Positions 45,083-54,733 of a stretch of 64,000 bases of DNA are shown piece after piece. The position numbers and the translations under genes were made by a program. Position 1 is the first letter of the stretch; every line of letters begins with the position of its first letter. Below the pieces are notes generated by a model. That model had not been told where the DNA came from and did no database searches. It saw only the letters and a list, made by a program, of their open reading frames with translations. Source of the stretch: Litoreibacter janthinus (GTDB lineage: Bacteria; Pseudomonadota; Alphaproteobacteria; Rhodobacterales; Rhodobacteraceae); contig NZ_FOYO01000001.1 in assembly GCF_900111945.1 (NCBI RefSeq), forward strand, positions 2,859,751 through 2,923,750. The letters are read 5' to 3'.

Positions 45083-47530
45083 GTGGTTGGTGAAAGTAAG
45101 ATTCTAACAGTCTCGTATGGGACGTTTTCATGTACGCTAGAGGGGTTCGACGAGCCGTTCTCGACCATGAAAGCGATTGCGGAGTATTTCCGCGATCTAG
45201 CGGCAGATGACCGCTATTTTGGCGCGGAGCCTCCGACGCCAGATACTGAAATGCTGCATCAGATTGCAGAGCGCACAATCCAACGCCGTGTCGCTGCCGA
45301 ACTGGCAGAGAATGGTGTGATCCTGCGCCAGACCGAAGCGAGCCAGCAGCCCGCGCCCGAGGCACCTGCCTTGGCAGTAGAGATGCCGAAAGCCGAACGC
45401 CGGGAAGAGCAGAGCCCAGCCCCTAAGGCCGACGTCATGTCTTCCGTATCCGGAGTGCCAATCGCCCCGCAACAAACGCCGGTTCGAGCCGCTCCGCCCG
45501 CAGCCGCGGCAGCCCCTATTGCAAGCGGTGGGAACACCGTCGCTGAAAAGCTGCAACGCATCCGTGCGGTTGTGGCCCGTGAAAACGCGGCCCCTGCCCC
45601 GTATAGCGAAGACGAACACGCCGAAGAATTCGCCCAAGAGATTGCGCCGAGCGCACTATTCGATACTCCAATCGAAACCGACTTCGAAGATGAAGACGAC
45701 ACGCTCGATGCGGTTATGGCAAATCTGACGGACATCGACTCTTCCGAAGGCGTTGCCGAAGCGGACATCGCAGACGAACCGATTTTGGATGAAGTCGAGG
45801 CGGAAGCCGAGGCACCGGTCGATGAGTTGGAAGACACGCTTGAAGTCGAAGACCAAAGCGCGGCCGAAGTGGCTGACGATGTCGAGGCCGACTTAGCAGT
45901 CCAAGACGAGATCGAAGTTGAGACCGAGACCGAGACCGAAGTTGAAACCGAAGCCCACGACGCAGTCGAAGCAGAGGTTCAGGATGAAGTCGAAGAAGAG
46001 GCGGAAGCCGCAGTAGAAGCAGAAGACGAAGTTCAGGCCGGGGCTGAGATTGAAGTCGAAGCGGATACCCAAGACGAAGTCGAGGCAGAAGCTGAGACCA
46101 GCGTCGAAGCCGAATCTCACGACGAAGTCGAAGCTGAGGTCGAGGCCGAAGCTGAGGTGGAAACCAAAGACGAAGACACCGAAGCCGACGCCATGCAGGA
46201 TGCGCTGGCAGAGGATGCGAATGTCGATCTGGACCTCGAAGATATCGGCCCACTGCGCACCAAACCGCGCCGCCGTATCGTGGTCCAGAAGATCTCGCGC
46301 GCCGACATGGAAGCCGCTCAGGCCGCCAAAGAAGCAGAACTTCCACCTGAGATGGAAGCCGAACTGATGGCCGAACTGGCCGAGGTAGAGGCCGAAGCCG
46401 CAACGATGGAGCACACGCCTTCTGAAGACGCCGTCGCCGACATCTCGATCGAAGACGAACCGCAAGACGACGACGCTGAAGATATCCTCGCTCGCCTGAG
46501 CAGCTCGATGGACACACCGTCCACCGACATCATGGAAGATGATGCACCGGTCTCAACAACCTTCGACGACGAAGATGAGTCCGCTGACGTTCTGAAATCC
46601 CTGATGCAAGACGCTGACAACGCGGAGGCCGCACTGGCTGAAGCAGAGGTGGACGTCGCAGAAGAATTTGAAGCGCAGGTCGACGTTGAAGCAGAGGTCG
46701 AGGCAGAAGCTGAAGCCGGGGCAGAGGCCGAAACAGAAATCGAGGACCAAGCCGAAGCCGAAGCTGAAGTTGAAGCCCAAGCCGACGTTGAAGCGGACGC
46801 CCCTAAACGCAAATCCTTCGCTGCTATGGCTGAGGATGATGCAATCGAACGCCTGATGAGCACCACAAGCTCTCGTTTGGAAAACGATGAAAGCTCGGTC
46901 CGCCGCGCCTCCATCGCACATCTGAAGGCCGCCGTTGCCGCCACCAAAGCCGACTCCAGCATCGCTGAAGCCGCAGGCAAGCGCGAAGAGGAAGAGCTCG
47001 ACCAGTATCGCGACGATCTGGCCCGTGTGGTTCGCCCGACTCGCCCTGTGGCAGGCACCAGCCGCTCCGACCGTCCGGCGCCTTTGGTGCTGGTCAGCGA
47101 GCAACGCATCGACCGTCCAGAGGATGCACCTGATGCTTTGGCGGCTTCGGCCCCATCCATCGACGTGCGCCCGCGCCGCGTGACCCGTGGCAACCTGGCC
47201 TTGCAGGAAGAAATGGAAGAAGAGTTCGACACCGAGGACAACCTGTTCACGGACCAAGACCAGATCACTTTCGCAGAATATGCAGCAAAAGCTGGTGCGC
47301 TGGAACTTCCTGACCTGCTGGAAGCCGCCGCTGCGCATTACATTGAAATCGAGGGGGCCGAGCACTTCACCCGCCCGATGTTGATGCGTAAACTGGCACA
47401 GATCTCGGGCCCCGAAGCACCGTCGCGTGAAGATGGCCTGCGTGCCTTCGGCACACTGCTGCGCACCGGCAAGATCGTTAAAACCGACAACGGCAAATTC
47501 ACGCTCTCTCAGAGCTCGAAATTCGCCTAA
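45083..47530 (+). CDS. large acidic protein with Val-Glu-Ala repeats and conserved ends
   Basis: 815 residues from the GTG at 45083, chosen because the conserved start block (ILTVSYGTFSCTLEGFDEPF) follows at once; a TTG at 45017 would prepend unlikely sequence. Architecture: N-terminal conserved domain (~1-85, ending EMLHQIAERTIQRRVAAELA); a Pro/Ala linker; long acidic low-complexity blocks made of VEAE/AEAE units (about 235-370 and 545-595); and a conserved C-terminal domain (~720-815) with ITFAEYAAKAGALELPDLLE and DGLRAFGTLLRTGKIVKTDN. No signal peptide or membrane helix. I recall Roseobacter homologues as hypothetical proteins. The conserved ends suggest a scaffold or spacer role. Confidence 0.75.
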   Translation: MVGESKILTVSYGTFSCTLEGFDEPFSTMKAIAEYFRDLAADDRYFGAEPPTPDTEMLHQIAERTIQRRVAAELAENGVILRQTEASQQPAPEAPALAVEMPKAERREEQSPAPKADVMSSVSGVPIAPQQTPVRAAPPAAAAAPIASGGNTVAEKLQRIRAVVARENAAPAPYSEDEHAEEFAQEIAPSALFDTPIETDFEDEDDTLDAVMANLTDIDSSEGVAEADIADEPILDEVEAEAEAPVDELEDTLEVEDQSAAEVADDVEADLAVQDEIEVETETETEVETEAHDAVEAEVQDEVEEEAEAAVEAEDEVQAGAEIEVEADTQDEVEAEAETSVEAESHDEVEAEVEAEAEVETKDEDTEADAMQDALAEDANVDLDLEDIGPLRTKPRRRIVVQKISRADMEAAQAAKEAELPPEMEAELMAELAEVEAEAATMEHTPSEDAVADISIEDEPQDDDAEDILARLSSSMDTPSTDIMEDDAPVSTTFDDEDESADVLKSLMQDADNAEAALAEAEVDVAEEFEAQVDVEAEVEAEAEAGAEAETEIEDQAEAEAEVEAQADVEADAPKRKSFAAMAEDDAIERLMSTTSSRLENDESSVRRASIAHLKAAVAATKADSSIAEAAGKREEEELDQYRDDLARVVRPTRPVAGTSRSDRPAPLVLVSEQRIDRPEDAPDALAASAPSIDVRPRRVTRGNLALQEEMEEEFDTEDNLFTDQDQITFAEYAAKAGALELPDLLEAAAAHYIEIEGAEHFTRPMLMRKLAQISGPEAPSREDGLRAFGTLLRTGKIVKTDNGKFTLSQSSKFA

Positions 47531-47576
47531 GAGGCCCGCTGGCCGGGTCTGCTCCCGGCTGGGCACCAACCACGGG

Positions 47577-47607
47577 ACGAGGAGTGCAGCAATGCGCTCC
47601 TCGTTTC
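47577..47607 (+). terminator. terminator after the acidic-repeat gene
   Basis: ACGAGGAG (47577-47584) pairs perfectly with CTCCTCGT (47597-47604), with TGC/GCG extending the stem inward, followed by TTCGCGTTT. It lies 47 nt after the stop codon. The remaining ~180 bp up to the convergent gene at 47783 shows no other feature. Confidence 0.65.
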
Positions 47608-47782
47608 GCGTTTGAAGATGAAAATAATGTGCATTGTCCTTGAAAACCTGAATGGCCGAGTAGAGCCCAGAGTGACAGATGCTGCACATCGCATGAAGGT
47701 CCGCTCCGCGCGTTCATAATGTCCGATTCTGCTAGAGAACGAGACTTCTCACCACTCGGTTATCACTCTTAAATTTTGCTCC

Positions 47783-48169
47783 TCAGGCGTCGCCATTCTC
47801 TGATTCAAAAACTTCCAACGCGGCGTTCAGCGCATTGATTGCCGAAGGGAAGCCACCATAGAGCGCCATCTGCCAAATGACTTCTGCGATTTCTTCCTGG
47901 GATAATCCGGCTTTGCGTCCACCCGCGATATTGACCATCAGTTGTGGTCTTGTCTGCCCACCCAATGCAGTCAAAGCGGCGATGGTCGCCAAATACCGGT
48001 CACGCAGGGGTAACCCAGGTCGGGCATATTGGCGACCATATGCGAAGTCGACGACCCCTTCGGCCATTCCGGGGAGCAGGTGGCCATAACGTGCATTCAG
48101 AGCGTCTTCCATCCCTGGGTTCAAACGTTCAGAGAGTTCTCTGCCTGTTTGTGTAGTATTTTCCGTCAT
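47783..48169 (-). CDS. carboxymuconolactone decarboxylase family protein
   Basis: 128 residues, alpha-helical. Family pattern: [60 protein letters not shown]. The AhpD-type C-x-x-C redox pair is absent, so it belongs to the gamma-carboxymuconolactone decarboxylase-like branch without peroxidase cysteines. Such small proteins often accompany LysR regulators, and a LysR gene lies 54 nt upstream on the same strand. The substrate is unknown. Confidence 0.87.
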   Translation of the reverse strand: MTENTTQTGRELSERLNPGMEDALNARYGHLLPGMAEGVVDFAYGRQYARPGLPLRDRYLATIAALTALGGQTRPQLMVNIAGGRKAGLSQEEIAEVIWQMALYGGFPSAINALNAALEVFESENGDA

Positions 48170-48223
48170 GGTTCTTCCGACTTTCGGTAATTCTTCACGT
48201 ATCAGCGACTAAGACCCTGACAT

Positions 48224-49123
48224 TTAATATTCAGGGGCATCTCGAAATTGGTGCACAAGGAAATCAATGAACCCACGGGTTTTCGGTGCGAGGTTGCGCT
48301 TGTCGGCAAACATGATGGCGATGTCGGTACTTGGTGGCGCGTATTCCGGCAAAACATGGACCAACTCACCCGACTGGAATTTTTGATCCGCCATGTAACA
48401 GGGCAGCCGCGCAATACCAATGCCGGCAAGCGCTGCTCGATAGACAACGTCAGTGCTGTTTCCCTCAAAACGTCCCGTTGCTTCGAAGCCTTGGTCATTG
48501 AATGGCTCGGGGTTGCCCCAAGAGTTTCGCCCGTTATTTCCCGCAATCCTAAGGCAATTATGCTCTCTAAGTTCTTCGAAACTTTGGGGGATTCCGCACC
48601 GTTCCAGATAGGCAGGTGACGCAGCTAGAACCCGACGACTCTGCATGATGCGACGGACCATGATGTCGGGAATTTTACGCTGTTCGGCGAAACATATGGT
48701 CGCGTCAAAGCCTTCGCTTTGCAAGTCGACAACGCGATCTGTGAGCTCCAATGAGACTTGAACGTCGGGATTCTTCTCTAGAAATGCAGGCAAAACAGGG
48801 ATCAACTTAGAGTTACCAAACGCAACGCTGGACGCGATTCTGAGCATGCCACGCGGGATACCGTCCAAGTTCATGATTAGTGCTTCGGCCTCTTTGTACT
48901 TTTCCGCCATGGCTTTGCACTTTTCGTAGAATTCCTGACCTTCCTGTGTCGGAGTCACGCCTGTTCTGGTCCGATTAAGCAAACGGTAGTGAACCTGATC
49001 CTCAAGCAAACCAATTTGTTTGCTGACCGCAGAGGGCGACTGTCCGATGTTGCGTGCCGCAGCCGAAATGCTGCCGCGTTCGACCACAGTCGCAAAGGTT
49101 AACATCTGCGCAGAAATATCCAT
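48224..49123 (-). CDS. LysR-family transcriptional regulator
   Basis: 299 residues. N-terminal winged HTH: FATVVERGSISAAARNIGQS, then PSAVSKQIGLLEDQVHYRLL and TRTGVTPTQEGQEFYEKC. The C-terminal periplasmic-binding-like effector domain covers ~90-299, with GMLRIASSVAFGNSKLIPVL and GIGIARLPCYMADQ. It is divergent from the DUF1127 genes, and the intergenic region holds a TGCAGT-N11-ACTGCA dyad. It may control itself, the carboxymuconolactone decarboxylase-like gene, or the DUF1127/RNA locus. Confidence 0.93.
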   Translation of the reverse strand: MDISAQMLTFATVVERGSISAAARNIGQSPSAVSKQIGLLEDQVHYRLLNRTRTGVTPTQEGQEFYEKCKAMAEKYKEAEALIMNLDGIPRGMLRIASSVAFGNSKLIPVLPAFLEKNPDVQVSLELTDRVVDLQSEGFDATICFAEQRKIPDIMVRRIMQSRRVLAASPAYLERCGIPQSFEELREHNCLRIAGNNGRNSWGNPEPFNDQGFEATGRFEGNSTDVVYRAALAGIGIARLPCYMADQKFQSGELVHVLPEYAPPSTDIAIMFADKRNLAPKTRGFIDFLVHQFRDAPEY

Positions 49124-49206
49124 TTTACATCATTTCTCTATGCCAATCCGGAACAGGTCCTTTGCCAAATCGCCCAATTGTGAGCGCTACCAAACAATCG
49201 CACTTC

Positions 49207-49229
49207 TGCAGTGCAGCATAAATACTGCA
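49207..49229 (+). promoter_or_regulatory. dyad with T-N11-A form, candidate LysR binding site
   Basis: TGCAGT (49207-49212), 11 nt, ACTGCA (49224-49229): a perfect 6-bp inverted repeat with the spacing typical of LysR-type regulator boxes. It is 25 bp before the first DUF1127 start and about 85 bp from the divergent lysR start. Confidence 0.5.
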
Positions 49230-49254
49230 TCGCAGCAATGGACGAGGTAATCAC

Positions 49255-49479
49255 ATGGCAGTTACGCGATCAAACAGTGGGCTAGACGTCGTTTTGGATG
49301 CTGGCCGCACAATTTTTCATCAAAAGCGAGATCAGATACGACAGGCTCTGGCCAAACGTAAGGTCTATCGCGCCACGCTTTTTGAACTCTCGGTGCTCTC
49401 AGACCGTGTTCTTTTCGATCTGGGCATTTCGCGTAGCAACATCAAGAGACACGCTATGGAGGCCGCTTATGACTGTTAA
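49255..49479 (+). CDS. small DUF1127 protein (first of two)
   Basis: 74 residues. The C-terminal half is the DUF1127 motif: FELSVLSDRVLFDLGISRSN followed by IKRHAMEAAY. The N-terminal part (KRDQIRQALAKRKVYRAT) is basic. DUF1127 proteins are short, Arg/Lys-rich RNA-binding proteins in alphaproteobacteria; in Rhodobacter the homologue CcaF1 is linked to maturation of the CcsR sRNAs encoded just downstream. The same layout is seen here. The ATG is preceded by GACGAGG. It overlaps the next gene by 11 nt. Confidence 0.88.
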   Translation: MAVTRSNSGLDVVLDAGRTIFHQKRDQIRQALAKRKVYRATLFELSVLSDRVLFDLGISRSNIKRHAMEAAYDC

Positions 49480-49726
49480 TTCACATACGGTTGGACCCGA
49501 AAACCGTTACGCCGCCACCGCTTTCAACTTTTTGTTAAAGAACTCCCATCGCTTTCTGTCAATGTTGGCGTGGATTGGAGGCAAGGCAAACTCCGCACTG
49601 AAAACCATGCAAGTTGCCCGGATGATGTCGACGCTCTCAAACATGAGTGATCATCAGCTTGCCCAGATCGGTATCCAGCGATCCGACATACCCAAATACG
49701 CTGAAACATTGATGGCGAACGAATAA
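49469..49726 (+). CDS. second small DUF1127-like protein
   Basis: 85 residues from the ATG at 49469, inside the last codons of the preceding DUF1127 gene; the longer in-frame start at 49298 is only a shadow of that gene. The C-terminal STLSNMSDHQLAQIGIQRSD aligns with the L-S-x-x-S-D-x-x-L-x-x-I-G-I-x-R core of DUF1127, more divergent than the first copy. The N-terminus (FNFLLKNSHRFLSMLAWIGG) is hydrophobic/basic. It is directly followed by two CUCCUCCC-loop hairpins, so its mRNA 3' region and those RNAs probably come from one transcript. Confidence 0.8.
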   Translation: MTVNSHTVGPENRYAATAFNFLLKNSHRFLSMLAWIGGKANSALKTMQVARMMSTLSNMSDHQLAQIGIQRSDIPKYAETLMANE

Positions 49727-49761
49727 AGGCACAGGTCGATTGGTCTGAGAAATAAACGAAA

Positions 49762-49881
49762 AGTGCTGGTTCTCGCTCCTCCCAGAGTAAGCCAGCATGA
49801 GCAGCGGCGATAAAAAAACCAACAGGGAACGCCAATGCACAGGGCCAGCATCTTCACCTCCTCCCGAGGATGCTGGCCCAA
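49762..49881 (+). ncRNA. tandem CCUCCUCCC-loop hairpins, CcsR/cuckoo-type sRNAs
   Basis: Hairpin 1: TGCTGG (49764-49769) pairs with CCAGCA (49792-49797), and its loop contains CTCCTCCC (49776-49783). Hairpin 2: GGGCCAGCATC (49842-49852) pairs perfectly with GATGCTGGCCC (49869-49879), and its loop contains CCTCCTCCC (49857-49865). Two stem-loops displaying an anti-Shine-Dalgarno CCUCCUCCC after a DUF1127 gene are the defining layout of the alphaproteobacterial cuckoo RNA family, known in Rhodobacter as the CcsR sRNAs. The latter are stress-induced and processed from the DUF1127 mRNA. No other gene lies in 49727-49909. Confidence 0.8.
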
Positions 49882-49909
49882 ACTGTTGTGCAAACAGGAG
49901 GCCCCAGCA

Positions 49910-50461
49910 ATGCGTATCAATAGACATCCACAGGATCTACTGGTCAGTCGTATTTATGCAGCCAATCAAGAGAACATTCGCGATCACTTTCTACGCCTCG
50001 ATTTTGGATCTCGTCGTGCGCGGTTTTGTGGAGCAGTCAGCGACGATGGGATCTTAGAGTACGCACAGAACATCTTTCGTGGTGACAGCATTGTCTGCGG
50101 CGCTAGTGTCGGCGGTCAGTTGCGGGGAATTGTTGAACTGCGCGGCGTCTTTCATTCCTGGCCATCAACGACGGAAGCTGCCTTCTCTGTCGAACTTGAC
50201 TGGCAAAATATCGGGATAGGAGATGCGTTGTTTGAGCGAATGTTCGCAATGGCCCAAAACAGGGGCGTCAGGACCATTCAGATGATGTGCCTGAAAGAAA
50301 ACAGCCGCATGAGGCACCTTGCGACAAAGCACCATGCCTTGCTGCGCAATGATCAGGATGCGGTTGAAGCTGTCCTCCATCCGTGCTGGCCAACGCCTGC
50401 GTCCATGGTAGAAGAGATCGTCGGAGAGGCGAGAAGCTATGCTCACAGGCCATTTGAATGA
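49910..50461 (+). CDS. GNAT-family acetyltransferase downstream of the sRNA hairpins
   Basis: 183 residues from the ATG at 49910, preceded by AGGAGG (49896-49901) at 8 nt; the longer in-frame ATG at 49835 lies before hairpin 2. GNAT-like features: GASVGGQLRGIVELRGVFHS (beta strands), FSVELDWQNIGIGDALFERM (motif A, G-x-G-x-x-L in GIGDAL) and VRTIQMMCLKENSRMRHLAT. The Q/R-x-x-G-x-G/A site is imperfect, so activity is not certain. Its strong Shine-Dalgarno sequence is complementary to the CCUCCU loop just upstream. Confidence 0.78.
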   Translation: MRINRHPQDLLVSRIYAANQENIRDHFLRLDFGSRRARFCGAVSDDGILEYAQNIFRGDSIVCGASVGGQLRGIVELRGVFHSWPSTTEAAFSVELDWQNIGIGDALFERMFAMAQNRGVRTIQMMCLKENSRMRHLATKHHALLRNDQDAVEAVLHPCWPTPASMVEEIVGEARSYAHRPFE

Positions 50462-50558
50462 AGCAGCCGTTCGGGGGAGCTGCAGAGAAAGCTCACTTCG
50501 TCCGCATAGCTGACCTTGCCCCCCAACAACAGCATCCGCAGCAAGCCCTTAAGGATGT

Positions 50559-50780
50559 CTATTCGTCCGCATCAGGATCGGCCTGACCGATGCCCTTGAA
50601 GATAAACTTGAACGGCAGCGCCCAGACGATGCCGAGCGCCACGTAGATCAGCAACTCAACCAGCACATTCGGACGGCTCAGCGTGCCGACCAACCACCAC
50701 GCCACCGCAATATAGAGCGGCAGCCCGATGATTAGGATAACCAGCGCCCAGCGGCGACGTGCTTTGTAGCTTAGAGCCAC
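50559..50780 (-). CDS. DUF2842 small membrane protein
   Basis: 73 residues, two transmembrane helices (WALVILIIGLPLYIAVAWWL and LVELLIYVALGIVWALPFKF) with a basic N-terminus and an acidic C-terminus (GQADPDADE). The pattern matches DUF2842, an alphaproteobacterial family without known function. Its start is 10 nt after the purA stop on the same strand, so it is the downstream partner of purA. Confidence 0.88.
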   Translation of the reverse strand: MALSYKARRRWALVILIIGLPLYIAVAWWLVGTLSRPNVLVELLIYVALGIVWALPFKFIFKGIGQADPDADE

Positions 50781-50790
50781 GAGAGCCTCC

Positions 50791-52086
<1,296 letters not shown>

Positions 52087-52227
52087 GCTGAATTCCTTGT
52101 CCCGGAGATTAAACCCGCGCCCGTATACAAGCGCCTTGGCGTGGGGGGAAGCCTCAATTGGCGGGTTGCGCCACGACGCCGCCCCTACTACATACCACCA
52201 AACAATTGCGTCATAGGCCCCTGCCCC

Positions 52228-52590
52228 ATGGAAAACATCGTTCTCACTGTCCACCTGATCATCGCTTTGTGCCTGATCGGTATCGTCCTGATCCAACGTT
52301 CCGAGGGCGGTGGCTTGGGCATGGGCGGCGGTGGCGGCGGTGCGATGTCCGGTCGCCCTGCAATTTCCGCTTTGGGTAAACTGACATGGGTCTTTGGCAT
52401 TGCCTTCGTTATCACCTCGATCAGCCTGACGGTTATTGCAGCGCGCAATTCCAACTCTGGCTCGGTGCTCGACACGACAGCCATCACGGCCCCTGCACCA
52501 TCCGAAGTTCCTACGGGTGACGCGCTCTTGCCGCCGACACTGCCTTCGTCGGGTGATGCACCACTGGCGCCTCCTCGCGTCGACGAATAG
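52228..52590 (+). CDS. secG: protein translocase subunit SecG
   Basis: 120 residues from the ATG at 52228 ([18 protein letters not shown]); the longer frame opening far upstream is antisense to purA. SecG hallmark: two transmembrane helices flanking a Gly-rich loop, [18 protein letters not shown], then [20 protein letters not shown]. The tail is Pro/Ala/Ser-rich, as in other alphaproteobacteria. It is part of the SecYEG channel. In many alphaproteobacteria, as here, secG sits next to pyrG. Confidence 0.95.
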   Translation: MENIVLTVHLIIALCLIGIVLIQRSEGGGLGMGGGGGGAMSGRPAISALGKLTWVFGIAFVITSISLTVIAARNSNSGSVLDTTAITAPAPSEVPTGDALLPPTLPSSGDAPLAPPRVDE

Positions 52591-52699
52591 AACCAAATTA
52601 CCACTAATTCTGGGTAGTTACCTAAAACGACCCACATAATGTTGCGGCGCACAGTTGCGGGAGCGCCCCGAATCCTTTATGGATTAAATCCCGTGAGTA

Positions 52700-52717
52700 A
52701 GGGCATTTCAGTGCCCT
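52700..52717 (+). terminator. small hairpin between secG and pyrG
   Basis: AGGGCA (52700-52705) pairs with TGCCCT (52712-52717), loop TTTCAG. An alternative TTCAG/CTGAA pairing overlaps it. No U-run follows. It may be a weak secG terminator or a pyrG leader structure. The rest of 52591-52758 shows nothing recognisable. Confidence 0.3.
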
Positions 52718-52758
52718 GAAACACCAATAAAATCAGGTAGCACGGGACATATCCAGCC

Positions 52759-54402
52759 ATGGCAAGATTCGTATTCATCACCGGCGGGGTGGTTTCCTCT
52801 TTGGGCAAGGGCCTCGCCTCGGCGGCGCTTGGGGCACTGCTGCAAGCCCGTGGCTATTCGGTGCGCCTGCGCAAGTTGGACCCGTATTTGAATGTAGACC
52901 CCGGCACGATGAGCCCGTTCGAGCATGGCGAAGTGTTCGTTACCGACGACGGCGCCGAAACCGATCTGGACCTCGGCCACTACGAACGGTTCACCGGCGT
53001 CGCTGCGCGGATGACTGATTCCATTTCTTCCGGTCGCGTCTATTCCACCGTTCTGGAGAAAGAACGTCGCGGCGACTACTTGGGGAAAACCATTCAGGTG
53101 ATCCCGCATGTCACCAACGAGATCAAAGACTTCATCTCCATTGGTGAGGACGAGGTCGACTTCATGCTCTGCGAAATCGGCGGCACCGTTGGCGACATCG
53201 AGGGTCTCCCCTTCTTCGAAGCCATTCGCCAGTTCAGTCACGAGCGTGACCGCGGGCAATGCCTGTTCATGCATCTGACATTGCTGCCTTATCTGGCGGC
53301 GTCGGGCGAGTTGAAAACCAAGCCAACGCAACACTCGGTTAAAGAGCTGCAATCCATCGGCATCGCACCGGACATTCTGGTCTGCCGCTCGGAACATCCG
53401 ATCCCCGAGAAGGAGCGCGAAAAGCTGGCCCTGTTCTGCAACGTGCGCCCTGACAGTGTGATTGCGGCCTATGACCTCGGCTCGATCTACGATGCACCGC
53501 TGGCCTATCACAAAGAAGGGCTGGATCAGGCCGTTCTGGACGCGTTCGGCATTTCCCCCGCCCCACAACCGAAGCTGGCGGTCTGGGAAGATGTATCGGA
53601 CCGTGTCCACAATTACGAAGGTGAGGTGCGCGTTGCCATCGTTGGCAAGTACACCCAGTTGGAAGACGCTTACAAATCCATCGCGGAAGCCCTGACCCAT
53701 GGCGGCATGGCCAACCGTGTGAAAGTTCGCATCGAATGGGTCGACGCGGAGGTGTTTGACCGCGAAGATGCGGCCCCCCATCTGGAAGGTTTCCACGCCA
53801 TTCTTGTCCCCGGCGGCTTTGGCGAGCGAGGGACAGAAGGCAAAATCAAAGCGGCGCAATTCGCCCGCGAAAAGAAGATTCCTTATCTGGGCATCTGCCT
53901 TGGCATGCAAATGGCCGTGATTGAGGCCGCGCGCAATCTGGCCGGCATGGCCGATGCCGGCTCCGAGGAATTTGATCACGAGGCGGGCAAGAAGCGCTTC
54001 ACACCAGTTGTCTACCACCTCAAGGAATGGGTACAGGGCAACCATCGGGTCAAACGCAAGGAAACCGACGACAAGGGCGGCACCATGCGTCTTGGGTCCT
54101 ACAACGCGACGCTCACCGAAGGGTCCAGCGTGGCCGAGGTCTATGGCACCACCTCCATCGAAGAACGCCACCGCCACCGCTACGAAGTGGACATCAAATA
54201 CAAGGCGGAGCTTGAGGCGAAAGGCCTGATTTTCTCTGGCATGTCGCCCGACGGAAAATTGCCTGAAATCGTCGAAGTCAAAGACCATCCGTGGTTCATC
54301 GGCGTACAGTTCCACCCCGAACTGAAATCCAAACCCTTCGCCCCTCACCCGCTTTTCCGCGACTTCGTGCGGGCGGCTAAGGAAAACTCGAGGCTGGTGT
54401 AA
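52759..54402 (+). CDS. pyrG: CTP synthase
   Basis: 547 residues. Makes CTP from UTP, ATP and glutamine. Synthetase domain: [20 protein letters not shown] (P-loop), [29 protein letters not shown]. Glutaminase domain: [13 protein letters not shown] and the nucleophile in [18 protein letters not shown], with the catalytic HPE near the end ([10 protein letters not shown]). Full length with all key residues. Its TAA stop shares its last base with the ATG of the next gene. Confidence 0.98.
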   Translation: MARFVFITGGVVSSLGKGLASAALGALLQARGYSVRLRKLDPYLNVDPGTMSPFEHGEVFVTDDGAETDLDLGHYERFTGVAARMTDSISSGRVYSTVLEKERRGDYLGKTIQVIPHVTNEIKDFISIGEDEVDFMLCEIGGTVGDIEGLPFFEAIRQFSHERDRGQCLFMHLTLLPYLAASGELKTKPTQHSVKELQSIGIAPDILVCRSEHPIPEKEREKLALFCNVRPDSVIAAYDLGSIYDAPLAYHKEGLDQAVLDAFGISPAPQPKLAVWEDVSDRVHNYEGEVRVAIVGKYTQLEDAYKSIAEALTHGGMANRVKVRIEWVDAEVFDREDAAPHLEGFHAILVPGGFGERGTEGKIKAAQFAREKKIPYLGICLGMQMAVIEAARNLAGMADAGSEEFDHEAGKKRFTPVVYHLKEWVQGNHRVKRKETDDKGGTMRLGSYNATLTEGSSVAEVYGTTSIEERHRHRYEVDIKYKAELEAKGLIFSGMSPDGKLPEIVEVKDHPWFIGVQFHPELKSKPFAPHPLFRDFVRAAKENSRLV

Positions 54403-54695
54403 TGCCCAAAGCTTACTGGATCGCCCATGTCGATGTCTCGGACCCCGAGACTTACGAGCAATACAAAGCCGCCAACGCCGCCCCCTTCGCCAAATACGGC
54501 GCACGTTTCGTCGTGCGCGGCGGCGCGCAAGAGGTCCGCGAGGGGGCCAGCAGGTCGCGGACTGTTGTCATAGAGTTCCCATCTCTTGAAGCCGCACGAA
54601 ATTGTTATGACAGCGCCGACTACCAAGCGGCCAAAGCGATCCGTGACCCGATCTCCCAAGCTGACCTTGTCATCGTCGAAGGCTATGACGCCTAG
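54402..54695 (+). CDS. DUF1330 family protein
   Basis: 97 residues: KAYWIAHVDVSDPETYEQYK, FAKYGARFVVRGGAQEVREG, VVIEFPSLEAARNCYDSADY. This is the DUF1330 ferredoxin-like dimeric fold, of unknown function. Its start overlaps the pyrG stop (TAATG), so it is translationally coupled to pyrG, an arrangement repeated in other Rhodobacterales as far as I recall. Confidence 0.93.
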   Translation: MPKAYWIAHVDVSDPETYEQYKAANAAPFAKYGARFVVRGGAQEVREGASRSRTVVIEFPSLEAARNCYDSADYQAAKAIRDPISQADLVIVEGYDA

Positions 54696-54733
54696 CGCTT
54701 GACACCGCGCCGCGCCGCCTGTCCTTTACCGAT

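Noticed and set aside
52591..52758. Possible riboswitch or pyrimidine-dependent leader before pyrG
   Set aside because: Only a short 6-bp hairpin is seen, without a U-run, C-run leader start or any known aptamer pattern.
52708..54504. 598-residue open frame on the minus strand opposite pyrG
   Set aside because: It is antisense to the whole of a clearly real pyrG, has no recognisable motif, and arises from the codon bias of the real gene. Similar long shadows opposite ftsY, gor/rpiA and the acidic-repeat gene were rejected for the same reason.
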